7,992 nt of DNA from JAWPNA01 sp045402695. GTDB taxonomy: Bacteria; Acidobacteriota; Polarisedimenticolia; JACPZX01; DASXTC01. The translations under genes were made by a program, and so were the position numbers. Location: assembly GCA_045402695.1 (NCBI GenBank), contig JAWPNA010000028.1:1-7992 (forward strand), given 5' to 3'. Position 1 is the first letter of the stretch, and each line of letters starts with the position of its first letter. Of this stretch, positions 6,532 through 7,992 are shown piece after piece. Below the pieces are notes generated by a model that was not told the origin of the DNA, did no database searches, and saw nothing but the letters and a program-made list of their open reading frames with translations.

Positions 6532-7866
6532 ATGTTTGAGTTCCTGAGAGACGTGATGGTTGGAGGATCGTTGATTAGAGACGAGAAATGGCCGGTCGCA
6601 CGTCTGATTCCCATATCGTCGGCTTCGGGCGTCGAAGCCCAGGAACGACGATTGGCTTCTGCCCTTCTTGCGGTCATGGCTGCCGTGCCAGAGTTCGGCT
6701 ACGCATTGCTCAAACCCTTGGGAGCGCCTTCCGGCAAGTTCGAAACGTTTATCGAGGTCCCTTTCAAACTGGAAGGCAAGCCGGTGCGTCCAGACGGGGT
6801 CATCATCGTCACGAGAGCCGGGAAGTCGTGGAGTGCGTTGCTGGAGGCGAAGATTGCGGCGCATCCTCTCGAACCAGACCAGATCAACGCCTACCTGGAC
6901 CTGGCAAGAGAACTCGACTTCCAGGCTGTGTTGTCGGTGTCGAACCAGTACGTCACCTCCTCCACGGAGTACCCGATCGAGATCGACCGGCGAAAGATCC
7001 GACGCACCAAACTGCACCATTGGTCATGGATCGATCTCCTGACACAGGCGACCGTACAGAAGGAGTATCGGGGCATCAGCGATCCCGATCAGGCCTACAT
7101 CCTCGGGGAGCTGATCCGGTATCTGGCCGATCCCCGCTCGGGCGCGGTGGCCTTCGACGGGATGGGGAGTGGCTGGACGGCGGCGCGAGACGGTGCTCGT
7201 GAGCAGACCCTTCGCAAGTCGGACGCCTCAGTCATCGCTACCGTCGCTCGGTGGGATGACCTTGTCCGTTACCTGGCCCTCAGCCTCACCACTGAACTCG
7301 GTAGGGAGGTCAAGCACGTTCTTCCAGCGAGTGAGCGAACGCCGAATGCACGTCGTCAGGCTTTGACTGAGTCGCTTGTTTCATCCGGACGCCTCTACGG
7401 GGATCTCCAAATCCCCAACGTTGCCGGCTCTTTGTCGATCTCCACCGACCTCCGTTCGCGTCAGGTCATTGCTTCGACATCCATCGACGCGCCGAAGGAA
7501 GGGTCATCGAAGAGTCGCGTGTCCTGGCTGGTTCGGCAGCTGCAGACGGCACCAGAGAACCTGAAGATCGAGGCTCGGATCGCGTACAAGTCAACTTTCC
7601 TCGTGGCCCCGCTCTCCGCGGTTCGAGACAACGCTGCGACGCTCTATCCGCAGGGTGCTAGAGAGATTCGGGCCTTCACGCTAAGCATCGCCTCGAACAT
7701 GGGTCTGAAGCGTGACAGCAGCCGTGGGTCCTTCGTCGAGAGTGTGCTGAACGCCGCCGAGGGCTTCTACGGTGATGTGCTGCAGAAGCTGCGTACATGG
7801 AAACCAGCGCCGCCGAAGCTCAAGAAGCCGGCAGAGAAGGATGTCTCGCCTGAGACCTGTGGCTGA
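6532..7866 (+). CDS. PD-(D/E)XK domain protein of a 'stress response protein' family
   Basis: A 444-residue protein beginning MFEFLRDVMVGGS, as I recall for this actinobacterial family; GTG 6526 would add two residues. Neither start has a clear ribosome site. An N-terminal restriction-endonuclease-like fold is visible: E38 in the first helix, VRPDG (D88), LLEAKIAA (E105 and K107) and a following helix DQINAYLDLA (Q117, Y121). VSNQYVTSS (about 138-146) and KLHHWSWIDLL come next, then a region with YILGELIRYLADPRSGA. The C-terminal half is mixed and ends in a lysine/proline stretch. The nuclease motifs suggest DNA cleavage, although members are often labelled only as stress response proteins and activity is not shown to my knowledge. 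It lies 52 bases after the GIY-YIG gene on the same strand and is probably in the same transcript. The last residues SPETCG may be an artefact of a frameshift, since a better coding tail continues one frame away. Confidence 0.82.
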   Translation: MFEFLRDVMVGGSLIRDEKWPVARLIPISSASGVEAQERRLASALLAVMAAVPEFGYALLKPLGAPSGKFETFIEVPFKLEGKPVRPDGVIIVTRAGKSWSALLEAKIAAHPLEPDQINAYLDLARELDFQAVLSVSNQYVTSSTEYPIEIDRRKIRRTKLHHWSWIDLLTQATVQKEYRGISDPDQAYILGELIRYLADPRSGAVAFDGMGSGWTAARDGAREQTLRKSDASVIATVARWDDLVRYLALSLTTELGREVKHVLPASERTPNARRQALTESLVSSGRLYGDLQIPNVAGSLSISTDLRSRQVIASTSIDAPKEGSSKSRVSWLVRQLQTAPENLKIEARIAYKSTFLVAPLSAVRDNAATLYPQGAREIRAFTLSIASNMGLKRDSSRGSFVESVLNAAEGFYGDVLQKLRTWKPAPPKLKKPAEKDVSPETCG

Positions 7867-7969
7867 ACTCGTGGGCGTGGAGCCAGGTGACATCGCTGAC
7901 CTGCCGTCCGAGCTAGGGGGCGGCTCGGCATCAGTTCCGCCGTCCGATCCCCCCGAGCCTCCGGTGTAG
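7856..7969 (+). other. Out-of-frame coding-like tail after the last gene
   Basis: One base off the preceding gene, reading PVAELVGVEPGDIADLPSEL then a glycine/serine stretch and PPSDPPEPPV to TAG 7967-7969. Codons are G/C-ending and the composition is acidic and proline-rich, like a natural disordered tail. There is no start or ribosome site for a separate gene. The simplest reading is that it is the true C-terminus of the 6532 gene, separated by an indel near 7849-7856. After 7969 the remaining 23 bases show nothing. Confidence 0.4.
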
Positions 7970-7992
7970 ACGATTTGGGATAGGTCTTCCCG

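Noticed and set aside
6472..7020. Minus-strand open frame of 182 codons
   Set aside because: It is antisense to the nuclease core of the 6532 gene, which has conserved motifs; no ribosome site or family features.

Overview
The sequence is GC-rich (about 60 % by eye), with strongly G/C-ending codons in the real reading frames. Its protein families (DUF559 endonuclease, DUF6884, a short HIRAN protein, the PD-(D/E)XK 'stress response' type protein) are ones I associate with Actinomycetota. An actinobacterium is the best guess, but no rRNA or phylogenetic marker is present to confirm it. I see no tRNA, rRNA, insertion sequence or CRISPR array.

The layout is two gene groups pointing away from each other, separated near 3990-4061. 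Leftward (minus strand), in transcription order: a broken, unrecognised CxxC-containing gene (about 3990-3461); a HIRAN-domain protein (3332-2904); and, 11 bases later, a very large open frame (2892 to the left edge) that fuses a DUF559/Vsr-like nuclease to a complete UvrD/PcrA-type SF1A helicase and begins a zinc-ribbon-like CPVC tail at the edge. Rightward (plus strand): a PD-(D/E)XK nuclease of NucS/DUF91-like architecture (4062-5195); a DUF6884 protein without a visible start codon (5292-5732); a GIY-YIG-type nuclease gene overlapping it by ATGA but cut by three frameshifts (5729-6479); and a second, unrelated PD-(D/E)XK protein (6532-7866), which may itself have lost an out-of-frame C-terminal tail (to 7969).

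Taken together the window holds four predicted nuclease folds, one motor and one DNA-end-binding domain, and little housekeeping content. That fits an accessory DNA-processing or defence-type locus. The functional link between the genes is inference from clustering. None of the gene sets matches a named defence system that I can recognise; in particular there is no GajA-like partner for the helicase.

Frameshifts are unevenly distributed. About 5.8 kb in four genes (helicase, HIRAN, both PD-(D/E)XK genes) is open, including a 7-base G run inside the HIRAN gene. The GIY-YIG gene and the first minus-strand gene are each interrupted several times. This suggests real decay of part of the locus, although two of the GIY-YIG breaks sit in homopolymers, so sequencing error must be excluded.
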